Assembly: GCF_921293095.1 (NCBI RefSeq)
Contig: NC_060251.1
Coordinates: 40,157,644-40,221,643 of the forward strand
From: Ischnura elegans
Lineage: Eukaryota; Arthropoda; Insecta; Odonata; Coenagrionidae
DNA: 64,000 bases
Direction of reading: 5' to 3'
Part shown: piece by piece, positions 50,325-61,437 of the stretch
Layout of the letters: the number at the start of each line of letters is the position of its first letter
How positions within the stretch are numbered: the first letter of the stretch is position 1
The notes under the pieces: model-generated
Databases searched by the model: none
What the model saw: only the letters and a program-made list of their open reading frames with translations
Told to the model about the DNA's origin: nothing
Made by a program: the position numbers and the translations under genes

Positions 50325-51206
50325 TAGTGCAAACATAACTGACCATACGTCGATGCTAAGCCAAGTATAGCCGCCGCACTACTTCATTTTCAACAGAGGC
50401 AGACAGTGAAATATGTTACGATGCTAATGATCAATTAGTCTCTGTTTTACTATAATAAAAGATGGCGTCGCCGTGCTGGTGAACATTGCACTTCCGTCAT
50501 ATGCACTGCATGCGATGCATGTAATATGAACAAATATTGCTTTACTACTTACCACTCAAAATGGTACGTATACGCCGGCATTGAACTCTAAATCAATCTT
50601 TAGTGTATTTGAAACAAATTGATTCAAATTTCATTCAATTTTATACTGTATTACACTCTTATGTGTTGTGAGAATATTTTTCAAACATGTATATTTATTC
50701 TATGTATTTTCCAAAATTGAGAAATGCATTTTTAACTGTTTTACTTATTAGCCATGTAAAAATATTTTTTAAATGTACCTTCAACAAATCCATTGATTGT
50801 GTCAATTCAAAGTTCTGTAATTTCATAACACTCCTGCCGAAAACTTTATATAAATTTAAAATAATTTTTCTTGATGCGTATTTGACAAGTTTATAATATA
50901 AACATTATAAATTTAAATATACCCCACATTTGTGAAATAACATTGAAAAAATCCAGAAAATTTGTACATCTTAAAACATCACAATTTACATCGAAAAATT
51001 TATGAATCGCGGGCAATGGAACTCTGAAAATTATTGCTAAATTTTTAAACAATTTACTTTAAATTTAAACAAAAGCTTGAAAATAGTGTACGTAATTAAT
51101 AATATGTTTTTCTAGTGTTTTTTATCATTTAAATGAACAGTGCAGCTCAAATGCGAAAAATATTTGCTTTTTCTGGGGAAATATTACCTTGCACCAAAAG
51201 ACAACA

Positions 51207-51250
51207 GATCCGCCCAATGTGACATTTATGTCACAGCCTGTATCTCGGAA
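51207..51250 (+). repeat. piggyBac subterminal repeat, internal copy near the right end
   Basis: GATCCGCCCAATGTGACATT begins here and runs into the palindrome GTGACATTTATGTCAC (51219-51234) and a CCTGTATC stretch. This copies the first ~45 bp of the left end in the same orientation and faces the right tip 100 bp away. The right end is thus also bounded by an inverted pair. Confidence 0.75.
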
Positions 51251-51367
51251 ACTACACAACCGATCAACGTAATATTTTCAGAATGTAGTAAAAATGAGAA
51301 CCTTACCATTCCCCTAAAATATGAATTATTAATCTCAAAAAAAATATTTTGGGCGGATCCAGGTTAA

Positions 51368-53458
51368 GTACATACATATTTATGCTATGTAAAGCTAGAG
51401 TTTGTGCCAACCATCCAATATAGGTGAATACCCCCAAAAATATGCATACTATTTCTGTCAGCACCCTTGGATTTCAGGGATATGCATAGAGCTCATTTAG
51501 TGCTTCGTTTCTCCTTAAATCATCCAAAAAAGGTATCAGCAAAAAAATTCAGTAACAGTATGCATTCATATAAAACGTTTGTGTGCCTGCATGTTATGCA
51601 ACATGGCTAGAAGACTAATTTTTAACAGGGAACTCAAGGACAGTTTAAATAACATGAAATACCTCCCAAGTAGTCATATAACTATTCTTTATTAAATGGT
51701 AATCTACAAGTACCAGATTATACATGTTCCATGGATTCCTTCTGCTATAAAATAAAACACCAATAAAATATTTTACAAGAACTTCAAAATTCAACTATAA
51801 AAAGAACAGCAACATATTTAATAACAAAAAATTTTAAAATTGGAATGATGTCACTAACCGTTACAAGGCATCTTTTAATAAACCTAATACCAAAGTATGG
51901 CAGCAAAATACATCTAAAAAAACACTTTCTCAAACTGCAATCTAATTAAGTGCATTACGTATATAAAAAATCTTCAGCCACTCTTACAAAAACATACTAA
52001 TGGCATACTTCAGGAAAATAGACACATGGACGGAAATGTTACAAAATAAGTAGTTCTTATTCAGCTCACTGAAAACATACACATTTTATCAATTTAATCT
52101 CTGCACAGCTAAAGAAATTATTGAACGTAAATTAGACATGGCATAAATATATGAAAAGGTCAGCAACAATAACATTGGTATAATCACATGCTTTTAATGT
52201 GCACTGAAAATAAAAACTAATGCCAATGCTTAACCACTTTTGTCTCAACAACTCCTCATGCAAATTTGTGCTTACACGCAAGTGCAAAAATGAAAATATC
52301 AAAATTTACCACAGCACATTGATTTTTTTAAAATTGTGTATTTGAGATCCTCCATACCTCCAAACAGTCATAGACACTACTTTTAGGCCGTGTAAAAGCT
52401 GCCAAAGCAATATCCCACAGAAAGACTTTTGAGAAGGCATTTTAGTGAATTGAGAATGCATACATTTGTGGCAATATTACAAAACCCTAGGAAAGGTAGA
52501 GGTAGTTTATACCCTATTGCAATGTACATGCTCTGATAAAAACTTTTAGAGAATTGCACTTCGTTTTCAGAAAACACCAATTATTTCCTCATAGTAAAAA
52601 TTTGCTTTCATCAAGTAAATTTTCTTAATCATAACTAAAATATATCAGGCACCTTCAGTAAAAACTTGAGACGCAAGAGATCACTCACAGCAATGGACTA
52701 ATGAAATAGAGCAAAGAGGTCTTCGGGAAATACAAGGGTTTTGTGAGCATTGACTTGTGTAAAGACTGATCTAGGCAAGCATTGATTTTCATAAATTTTC
52801 TCTCACAATATGACTCATTTTTCACTAAAGCAGGGAAGTTATTGAGCATGTGAGAAGAATAAAAATAAAATTAAAACAAAAGCTCTGTAATTCTCCCATT
52901 GTACATTGAAATGTTTTTTTATAGAAGACCACTAGAGATTGCTAAAGTCATCCATGAAGGGAATTAATTATTCTTGAGGCATTATTACTATTGCCTAGAG
53001 AATTTATTCAATCACAAAACTTCTTGAAACTAAATTATCACAATGAGCACCTTTTACTGAAAGTTAACTCTTCACGATACACCATACCTGTCAGATCCAC
53101 AAAAAATATTTCTAAGTTTGTCTTTAAAATGTTAATAAAATGTAAAAATAATAATTACCAAGAGTATTTGTTGGCTACAATAAAGAAATAAAAATAGAGG
53201 AAAAATTTGAAATTCAATAATTTTCAGATGAGCTCATTACTGCCTTCATACTTAATATTGTAAGCTCATTAACATTACGACCTAAAAGTGAAGTTAGAAA
53301 CATTGTAAATTACGTGCTGAGAGTATGATATAGTTGTCAGTATTTGAATCAAATCCTCCTTACTATTCTACAATGGTAAGAATACAAAAATGCGAGCAGG
53401 ATTCCATAGTCCTTTGCTCGCAGCCTTTGGGATTTGGCTACCAAATTTGTAGCTTCCC
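51368..53458. other. Downstream flank of the claudin-like gene, nothing recognised
   Basis: AT-rich DNA downstream of the stop at 53459 on the minus strand. It should contain the 3' UTR. A minus-strand AATAAA at 53008-53003 is a candidate polyadenylation signal, unconfirmed. Confidence 0.4.
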
Positions 53459-56400
53459 TCACACGTAACCATTTCGGCCAGGATTGGGGTGCATTTGGAC
53501 CACCAAATTTCTGCTCTCCTGCCTGTACTCCCAGCCTTTCTTTGCATCCTGAAAAATATATAATTTTGTAGTAATTAATCTCACCATACTGAGAGTATGA
53601 GGGTTCAAGGTGAACCCTTCAGGGATACAACACACCAGGGCCGGGAACAGGGCCCGTGGCTTATATGCCCGATCACTCGGGGAGGGACTGGAGAGGATGG
53701 AAAAAGGAAAAGAGGCACCGCCGCGATAGGAGCCCGTCGACGCCTCTGGGAAAGGATAGGAGCGGAAGGAATGGGACGGGGAAAACACCTGAACGCTATA
53801 GAAGCGAAGAGGGCCCTACGATAAGCAAAACCCTGAAATCCATTAATGTTCTAACGATCTTGGAGGATTATTCTATGAGGAAGAATAATCCAACAATCAA
53901 ATCGTTAGATAAATCTCACCATATAATGTGCCCCATACCTAGGAAATATAAAAATAATTGAGCTAGAACTTGAGCCAAATACAAGTGAGGGAATCCATTA
54001 ATTACATGAGGACATTTTTCAACTTACCCTCCTTCCTAGGTGAATATCATGAGATCGTTTCACCCCCCTAAACTCACATGAGAATTTCAAAATTAATATT
54101 TTTAGGGTGAATGTGTTATTCTGTGCTTGACCATGCAGGATTTGTAAAAAAAATTATTTATGCAATAACTTTTATTTAAGACCAGCGAAGTTGTCACATT
54201 TACGTTGTCTCTTGCTGATGCCTTTTATTTATGTTTTCACATATTCGGGAAACATTGGGTGCACATGCGCATTGTTACCAATAAACAAAACTGTTTGAGT
54301 TGCTCTTTCATTTAACCTAGCATAGCATATTAACCCTGCTATTCAACTAGAAACACCCAATATTTCTCGCCGCCACAAAAATCAAAATGTCTTCATTCCA
54401 AATTGTAGGCATTTGATATTACCAGTGCAATGGTAGGAATTTTTGAAATTGTGATCTTTGCCTTTTGGGTTGGCACAAAAAGGGGCTCTTCTGGTGCCAT
54501 GCAAGAAGTGAAAAGGAGAAGAATCAGACGTGTTCTTATTCTCTGAATTGATAACATGAGGTATTTTCAGCAGACTTAATTATGCTTAGCTACTAATTCC
54601 TCCAGTTTGAGAGTTGAAGTCTGAAAATGCTGCTCATTTTCAAACGAGAAAAGTTTGGAAAGGAGCTGAAGAAGGGTAAACCTCAAGGAAAATTATCTTC
54701 AAGTCGAAAGAGATAACTACCAGATAAACTATATCAGGACAAAGATAACGAATATTATTCGGCATACTTGTGACTGTTGATGCGTAGTTTTCCACAGCGT
54801 TGTTTAGATGATGTCTCCATGTTTTTGGGTTTCACCATGTGGATTTTCTTTGTGACGACAGTTTTCTCCGGTATTCCAACTGGCGTCTTCAGGTCAATGT
54901 CGGGATTCAATTCAGTTCAGTGCATTGAATCCCAACATCGACCTGAAGACGCCGGTTGGAATACCGGAGAAACTGTCGTCACAAAGAAAATCCACGCGGT
55001 GAAACCCAGAAACATAGAGACATCATACTTGTGACTCGTAATTTATTTTGGTACCTAAAAAAGGGTGCACCCACAGCATATTGTTAGTGTTCATCTTCTA
55101 TAAAAGCATCATCATCTGCAATTGCCACTGTCACATGTATTTTTCAGCGCATTGGTGCCTGCCACATTTGTACTCAGGGTAACCAACTGATCCCAACTTC
55201 CTTCCCTCATCGTGTTATTGACATCTGGTGAATAGCTCGCGTGAACAAAGAGATATTCCAGTACATTACACTCCCGATTATCCGGGCTAATGATGGGGAG
55301 AGACGGCATGAATAATCAGAAAACAACTTTCACTTTAATGTCTTGCAATGTTCATAATTTACCTAAAACAAACAATAAATTATTATTTAAGCAGTTATTC
55401 TGTTATTTTAGTGCTTCCCGGACTCTACGAGAGCTTTCTTCACCAGTTTGCAATCTTTTTAGCAGCGATGACAGGGTGGTACTCGTATTATTAATGCTCC
55501 ATGTAAGGCCTAGTTTCGAAAACCACACATCGGTGGCTGAGTGATCATGGAAACAGAAAAGTAGTTTGCACGAATTCTTCAAAACCGCTGCTCGACGTTG
55601 GAAACTACACAGTAGTCGCCATGTAGTCGCGTCTCGCACAAATTGCCCAGGTTGCAACTGCTGCGGGACGTGTATCCGCGATCAAAGAGCGCGGTCGCAC
55701 ACTGCGAGGCTTGGAAAACAGGAACACAGTGCTCGCGTGACTGCAGCAAGCGCACGATCGCTTCCATTTTAAGAATGGGATTCTAACAGAAATAATAAGC
55801 CCGGAGTATCCTAGCATTAATGCAGTGATTCCGATGATTTTGCATCCAATTTTACTTTTTTTTATAAAGAACCAGGAAAAAATTGGGCAAGAGTGCTGAG
55901 AGAAAGAGAGTGTCAAATGCTATTGACTCAAAGTATATGACTATTCCAAGGATAAAATCAACTATATTTTCAAAAAAATTATGGATCATTATGAAAATAC
56001 ATCATTTAGAGGTATTAATTTTGGTGGTCCTTTAATTTCAGACTGTAACTAAATTAAGCGATGAGGAATATAGCTGAATCAACAAGAAAGCCAATTTCTA
56101 TTAGAAATATGCAGATTAACCCTTTTGCTGCCGTTCACTCTCTGGGAATCTACTTGTCACATGCGGCAAAAGAGCTTAATGCAGGCAGGGGGGGAGAAAA
56201 GGTACATTCTCAGCAGCCTGCCATGCGAATGTACCAGGTATGTTTATAGCAGCAAAAGAGTTAAAAATGAAGTGGCGTTAGCCATGCAGCTTCAAGGTAA
56301 ATATTAACTCTTTTTTTTTCTTAGCTATAAAAAAAGTTTTTACGGTGAAAGAAACAGGATTGACAAATTTACTGGATTTGTATTGTACAACATTTTGAAT

Positions 56401-58206
56401 GATTAGTTGCCCCTTTGCCAAATCAACCCTCATAGCACATACATACAGGGACGCCTAGCTTTCTCGATCCAACAGATTTGCTGTATGAAGGCTTTGCTGC
56501 ATACAATTTATCTGCGACTCATTGAAACGTAATTTTAAAATAAGCCTCAATAGATTTTGAACAAACTAGAAGTCAATTGGTTATGCAATTGTATTTTTGG
56601 CTAAGGAGTTCGAGTATCTAACAGGGTGGAGAACGCATTCCCTATTCACTAAAGCTAATTCTCCATGTGATAGAAAACATGATCATCTAATTCAAGCTAA
56701 ACCAATAATCCAAAGAATCTAATGATCTCTTTGGTACCTCCATCTCCCTATATTGACAGACAATTATTATCATTTATTTTTTGCTTTGTTACTTTAGCAG
56801 CAGGACATTTTAGTTAACAGCATAATTACGACAAGATATAAACGACATCTTCATGACTACACCAAGAATTTTGGCCCCTCATTTCTATGCATAGGATGGA
56901 AGAATACTTATCAATCAATTTAATTCCATAGGTAGAGAACAAGTTCAGATATTTCAGGTCTATCACAGCTGATAATTTAGACTTTGTGTAAATAAGATTT
57001 GTCCACCCAACTTAGGACTACATAAAATATAAAAATACTAGGAGAAGATACCATGGATTTCACCAGGAAGAGACTTGTTAAGCTATCAAAATATTTTATT
57101 CAAAACATGGACAATTAGGGTATCCTTCTGATTCAAGACCTTAAGAGTACTGCCGAAGGCACAAATTATAGCACAGTAATTCACTTGTTAAAAATGGGGA
57201 GATTAATTATTTTGTTTTTAAAGATACTGTAGCTTACCATGTAGATAAACGCAGCTGCTATAAAATGCAAAAACATGGAACAAACAGCAAATCCAAAGGA
57301 CCACGAAAGATAATTGAAGTTGGGGTAGAGCATCCAGTCCCGTCTCCAACAAGCTATCCCAAAAATCATCACAGACAATAAAAGCAGTTTCGCTGTAAAA
57401 AAGAAAAGGAAAATTGGTAACCTTCTTCTTTGATCAGTATTCCATAAGAAGTTGACACACTTCTAAAACGACCTTACCAGCAATGGCATTTGCGATAGCG
57501 GCAATACCGGATAGAAGCCATTCATGCAGCAGTACAAATTCCAAAGGCCATCTTATTAGCTCAAGTGCAATAATGACTTGGGATGTGAATGACAACATCA
57601 ACGCCAGAGTTACAAATGCCTGAACCACCATAAGCCATCCTAAATACATAAAGAGAAGGTCGATAAATGACAATTACACCATAAATTGCAGCAATAAAGT
57701 GAAAAAGAGAAAAAAATCATACTAAATGTTGACTGCTAGTATACTACTACTCACCTGGCAAAAGCCATTCGCGCAAGACGTAGTATTTTTCGCTAAATAT
57801 GTAATGGCAACCATCAAAAAGGGTGTTGAACTGGTAATATGGGTACCTGAAATCTTCAAAGCAATACTCCCACAACCCCATATTTTTGAATTCACTATGA
57901 GTTTCTTCATAGGACTGAATCCAATACGGACTACAAACAAAAGGAGAAAGGTCGATTAAAACTAATACCATTACGCTAACTCAATAACTAACTCAAAGCT
58001 GTACACAATCGATCTGAAATTATACCTTGCAAAAGCCATAACCAGCAGGAGGCATGATACATAAGTAAGAATTCCTCCAAACACCAACGAATCTGAAATT
58101 AAAATTTGGATTTTAGCTGGGAATGCTATTGACCACGGGAGGACCTAAAGCTGTCGATTTACTCACTGGATGCCTTGTGATAATCCTGCTTTTCGTCGAC
58201 CGTCAT
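53459..58206 (-). CDS. Claudin/PMP22-superfamily four-pass membrane protein, complete six-exon gene
   Basis: Six exons on the minus strand join in frame: 58206-58167, 58092-58026, 57930-57755, 57639-57478, 57392-57238 and 53548-53459. Each junction has a GT donor and AG acceptor. They total 690 nt, giving 229 residues plus stop. The start is the first ATG (MTVDEKQDYHK), 13 codons before the first intron. Predicted membrane segments lie near residues 16-34, 97-120, 138-163 and 180-200. The first extracellular loop carries W39, then G54-L55-W56, C59 and C77, which match the claudin W-GLW-C-C signature. The cytoplasmic tail is residues 201-229. Insect claudin-like proteins of this size work in septate junctions and epithelial barriers; that role is inferred from the family. 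The C59-C77 spacing is longer than in vertebrate claudins. The last intron is 3.7 kb and holds transposon debris. Which insect claudin group it belongs to is not resolved. Confidence 0.9.
53600..53828 (-). mobile_element. Short retroposon (SINE-like), copy 2, in the last claudin intron
   Basis: Read on the minus strand this starts with TTGCTTATCGTAGGGCCC. It then has a pyrimidine-rich tract, TCCTATCGCGGCGGTGCC and CGGGCATATAAGCC, in the same order as the copy at 18838-19159. It lies about 50 bp from the last exon of the claudin-like gene, on the intron side. Overlapping open frames on both strands are not genes. Confidence 0.6.
54776..55023. mobile_element. Foldback insertion with 13 bp target duplication and hammerhead-like core
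   Basis: CATACTTGTGACT occurs at 54763-54775 and 55024-55036, bounding a 248 bp insertion in the last intron of the claudin-like gene. A 33 nt lead is followed by a palindrome (54809-55025, centre near 54917). On the plus strand 54943-54973 reads CTGAAGA, a CCGGT...ACCGG hairpin and GAAAC. This matches the conserved core CTGANGA-helix II-GAAA of a hammerhead ribozyme. The opposite arm has the same core with changes in the stem. It is probably a remnant of a Penelope-like retroelement. Confidence 0.7.
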
Positions 58207-59329
58207 TTTCCCCTCAGCAATCCAGCCAAATTATAAAATAATATGCAGGACTCAGAATCCTGTTGTCATCAATCACAACGAATTCCTTCACTCAAAACAG
58301 ATCCACCATATTGAATTACAACTACCACGCCTATAGCGCTTAACGTTATGTTTATGTTTATTTGTTTCCCTTCGATTTCGAACATGATCAAAAGTTTTAC
58401 AACGACCATGCATCTTCAGGTTTTTAGTTTAAACTCCATCCAAGCTTTTAAAGATGTCGATAAAGGTGTAATATTCGTTATATCTTTGGTTCGAGTAAAA
58501 CTTATTGGCACAGATATTTCCGACGTCCGTGATTACTTGTTGCAAACTTGAGCGTTCAGCACTGGATGAAGTCCACTATTTTTCTCTCTTTTACATTATT
58601 TTAGAAAGCTTCCTGAGGTTTGCTTCATATCTGTCGAAGAATTAAGTACGTTCTCATATTGGTTTACTTCATTAGGTTTGACGGTGGGAATTGTTAACGG
58701 CTGTTTATTTTTGTTAAGCATCATCCGACCGATCGTCAGGCGGACCCGTCAGCGTAGGTTTAATTTACCTCTAAAGATATAATATTCGCGGATTGTTTGG
58801 TTTTAAGTTTACCATAGTGGGTGCGCTTAAACTCTACATGGTGGTAGTTAACTGGCCCATGGGCTGCTAATAGTTAAGTAGTCCGCCCTTGCTTGACCTT
58901 TCGAGTGGTCAGATTCCCATTGGTTTCAGGATCGAAAGTATATGTATTTACTTATGTTCGATGTCTATTCTAGCAGTGTTTCCGACAGAGCACTTCAGCA
59001 TAGACTGTCTTTCAACTGGTTCAGGATGTCTGATGGGGGAAATGGGTGAATTTAGTCAAACCGTAGGAAAAGTTTCAGATCCTAAAAGCTGGGGAAATCA
59101 AAGCAACTACATAGTCAGTGGGATATGTGTAACCCAGGAGTATTAAAAATCTGGTTTTGGAGAAATTTATGTACATGGGGGAGGAGGAGGTTTGGATCCA
59201 GAGTAATCAGGATGTGGACTGGCTGGTATGGTAATTTGAGGAGGCTGCTCAGAGTGGCTATCATTAGAACGAAAGGGAAGGGTCAGGAGAAAACCAGCAT
59301 TGGCATAAGCCTGCTTTTAACTTAAGGTG
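58207..59329. other. Upstream flank of the claudin-like gene, no gene recognised
   Basis: This region must hold the 5' UTR and promoter of the minus-strand gene, but I could not place a TATA box or initiator with any confidence. Several short frames on both strands (for example 58889-59146) have no recognisable domains. Confidence 0.5.
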
Positions 59330-59500
59330 CTAAAGGGGCCATTGCTTAGTGACACATCCGACAAACTGGGTGCTGTTCTTGAAGTGCTATCCACAATTCA
59401 CTCGAGCAGTGTTCGGTTAGTCTCTGAAAAATCTCTTCCACAGCAGGGATTTGGGCCCAGACCCTCAGGGTGTAAAGCCAACACACTGACCTGAGAAAGG
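59330..59500 (-). mobile_element. tRNA-derived SINE
   Basis: On the minus strand CAGGTCAGTGTGTTGGCTTT is followed by GGGTCTGGGCCCAAATCC, box A and box B positions of a tRNA-like head (59500-59440). An unrelated body runs toward 59330 (CACTGCTCGAGTGAATTGTG, AGCACCCAGTTTGTCGG). The ends were not defined by a target duplication. Confidence 0.5.
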
Positions 59501-59870
59501 GACTATTTTAACCCTCAAGCTGCGGGAGTGCTTAATTTTAGCTACCAGCCTGTGCAGGAGAGAACCAAGAAATATTTTTCCATTTAGCCGAGTGTCTCAC
59601 TAGGAGTGAACCCATATAATCTGGGGTAACCCCTTTGCCTTTCTTACCAAAGCATGGACCTACCTTTGAGCACTTGTCGTAGGCATGTTTACAATGTGGA
59701 GTGGGAAGGAAACGATACAAAATGGGCAGTAGGATAGAAAATTCCAGGAGGCACCCCCTGCCGTGAGGGATGGCCAGGGAGAGTCGAGCTTCATTTGTGA
59801 TCCCTACAGTAAGGGAAAGTGCACTTGGGCTTACACTCGGGAGGCAATAAAAATTTTGGGTAACTGTCTT

Positions 59871-60095
59871 AAAGCCTGGTTACACAGTACATTAACACGT
59901 AGAAGTTAATGTACGTTTGTGTGAATGATTTTGGTGGAGCGGAACTTGTACGAATGCATGAACCAAATTAGAACAGGTTCTATTTTCTGTGCATGCATTT
60001 GCACAAGTTGGGAGGTTACACGGTGCATTTTGGCGTTCATTCTCGCATTCATACATTAACCCATACATGATAATGCTCCGTGTAAACAGGCCTTT
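59871..60095 (+). mobile_element. MITE, same family as 18756, copy 2 (intact ends)
   Basis: The ends are AAAGCCTGGTTACAC and the complement of AAAGGCCTGTTTACAC. TA occurs next to both ends, which would fit a TA target duplication. The body includes AAATTAGAACAGGTTCTATT and GCATTTGCACAAGTTGGG. It is non-coding and is the best copy for defining the family. Confidence 0.7.
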
Positions 60096-60340
60096 AGGTA
60101 GTCGAGCAATGGTCAAACGTTGAACAACGTTTTTCCTGCAGTCTAAGGGTACAACCCATTTAAAAATGTTCCCGCAGTCTAAGGGTTCATCACAGGTGAA
60201 ATAGGTGGCTGCGCTGCAAACAGGGATCTCTCATCGACTGGTCCATGTCTCCCCACCTAATGGTTCACATAATTTGAGCACTTAGCAAGCCTACATCCAG
60301 ACAAGTTTACGTGGAGAATATGGGGGGTTTCCTGAAGAGT

Positions 60341-60620
60341 CAGTGGCATAGCCAAAGGTGGGGTTTTCCCGGGTCACAACCCACCCCCCTTTGAGCCTTT
60401 AAAAGGGGCGCCAAAATCGAGTGAGATGGCCTCAATGAATTTTTTTTAAATACTTTATTTTCATAAAAACTTGTACAAACTTACCTACTTTGAGTCCTAA
60501 AAATTTGTATTAAACATCAAAAATCCCTGGACCCTTTGCCCTGGGGTGTTTTCCATACACCCCAGAAGGGGCCCTAAAATCTCCGGTTAACCCCATTTCA
60601 AAATCTTGGCTATGCTACTG
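60341..60620. mobile_element. hAT-type MITE with 7/8 bp target duplication
   Basis: TGAAGAGT (60333-60340) and TGAAGGGT (60621-60628) flank a 280 bp element. The inverted ends CAGTGGCATAGCCAA and CAGTAGCATAGCCAA match at 14 of 15 bases. The element is internally G/C-run rich and non-coding. Confidence 0.8.
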
Positions 60621-61201
60621 TGAAGGGTTGATGGTTATCATCATATCCAACCCTCCCACTCAATACTGGCACCGAGCCCAACTTATAGTTTACTCCTGAA
60701 ATGCATCATACTGCCAATAATGTAATATATGTACAATGAAACCTCAGCGTATATGCATCTCTCACCAAAACTACTCGTTTTTGAATTCCACAGTGAATGG
60801 ATATTTTTTCTTGTAAGGATCGAATATTTAGTATTCCGACTCTTCTCCTGGACTACGTCAACTTTTGGGTTATATTTTTTCTCTAAGGCACTAGGCCACC
60901 CACTTGGGATGTATAGGATGAGATGCACCAGAGAAAGAATTTATTTGGGGGGAGGGGAGTTCGGCTTAATATATTGTAAAATGTCAATGGGCTATAGTAA
61001 GCACCCATGCCTGTATGGATACCATTTGGCATTGGTTTTTTGACCCATTTTGTACACTGTGATTGATCATTCTAATGAAATCCTTCGCCGTGTATGACGT
61101 AGAAATTTGTGAATAAACTGCCATGTGCATGATCATTCAGTGAAAATTAGATCATGTTCTATTTTGCTTCCATGATCATTCACCATGTATAGCCACCTTG
61201 A

Positions 61202-61437
61202 CAGCCTGATTACATATTGAATTAACCTGTACGACTTAATGTCTAAATGCATGAACGTGTGAATGATCACGAAAATGCATCGAGCAACTACCCAACTTGC
61301 ACACATCTATCAACAGAAAATAGAACCTGTTCTAATTCAGTTCACGCATTTGTGCATGTTCTGTTTCAGTCCACAAAAATCATTCACACAAACAAACATT
61401 AACTCGTACATGTTAATGTGCCATGTTTCCAGGCATT
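61202..61437 (-). mobile_element. MITE, same family as 18756, copy 3
   Basis: The left edge CAGCCTGATTACAT and right edge ATGTTTCCAGGCATT correspond to the family ends. Inside are AGAACCTGTTCTAATT and CAAACATTAACTCGTACATG, in the reverse arrangement to copy 2. It is diverged, and no target duplication was confirmed. Confidence 0.6.

Larger units (their letters stand above)
48749..51363. mobile_element. Decayed piggyBac-superfamily DNA transposon
   Basis: The element is 2615 bp and has perfect 13 bp terminal inverted repeats, CCTGGATCCGCCC at the left and its complement at the right. It is flanked by TTAA on both sides (48745-48748 and 51364-51367), the hallmark target duplication of piggyBac elements. 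Inside are remnants of a piggyBac-like transposase. Each end also contains an inverted internal copy of the tip plus a short palindrome (see separate entries). The perfect tips suggest that it moved fairly recently, although the coding part is broken. It lies downstream of the kinase exons and outside the claudin-like gene. Confidence 0.92.

Noticed and set aside
53597..53961. Basic frames next to the last claudin exon
   Set aside because: They read retroposon copy 2 on the plus strand. Only the first 90 nt of the overlapping minus frame (53548-53459) is exon.
57726..57959. 77-codon plus-strand frame
   Set aside because: It is the antisense shadow of claudin exon 3.
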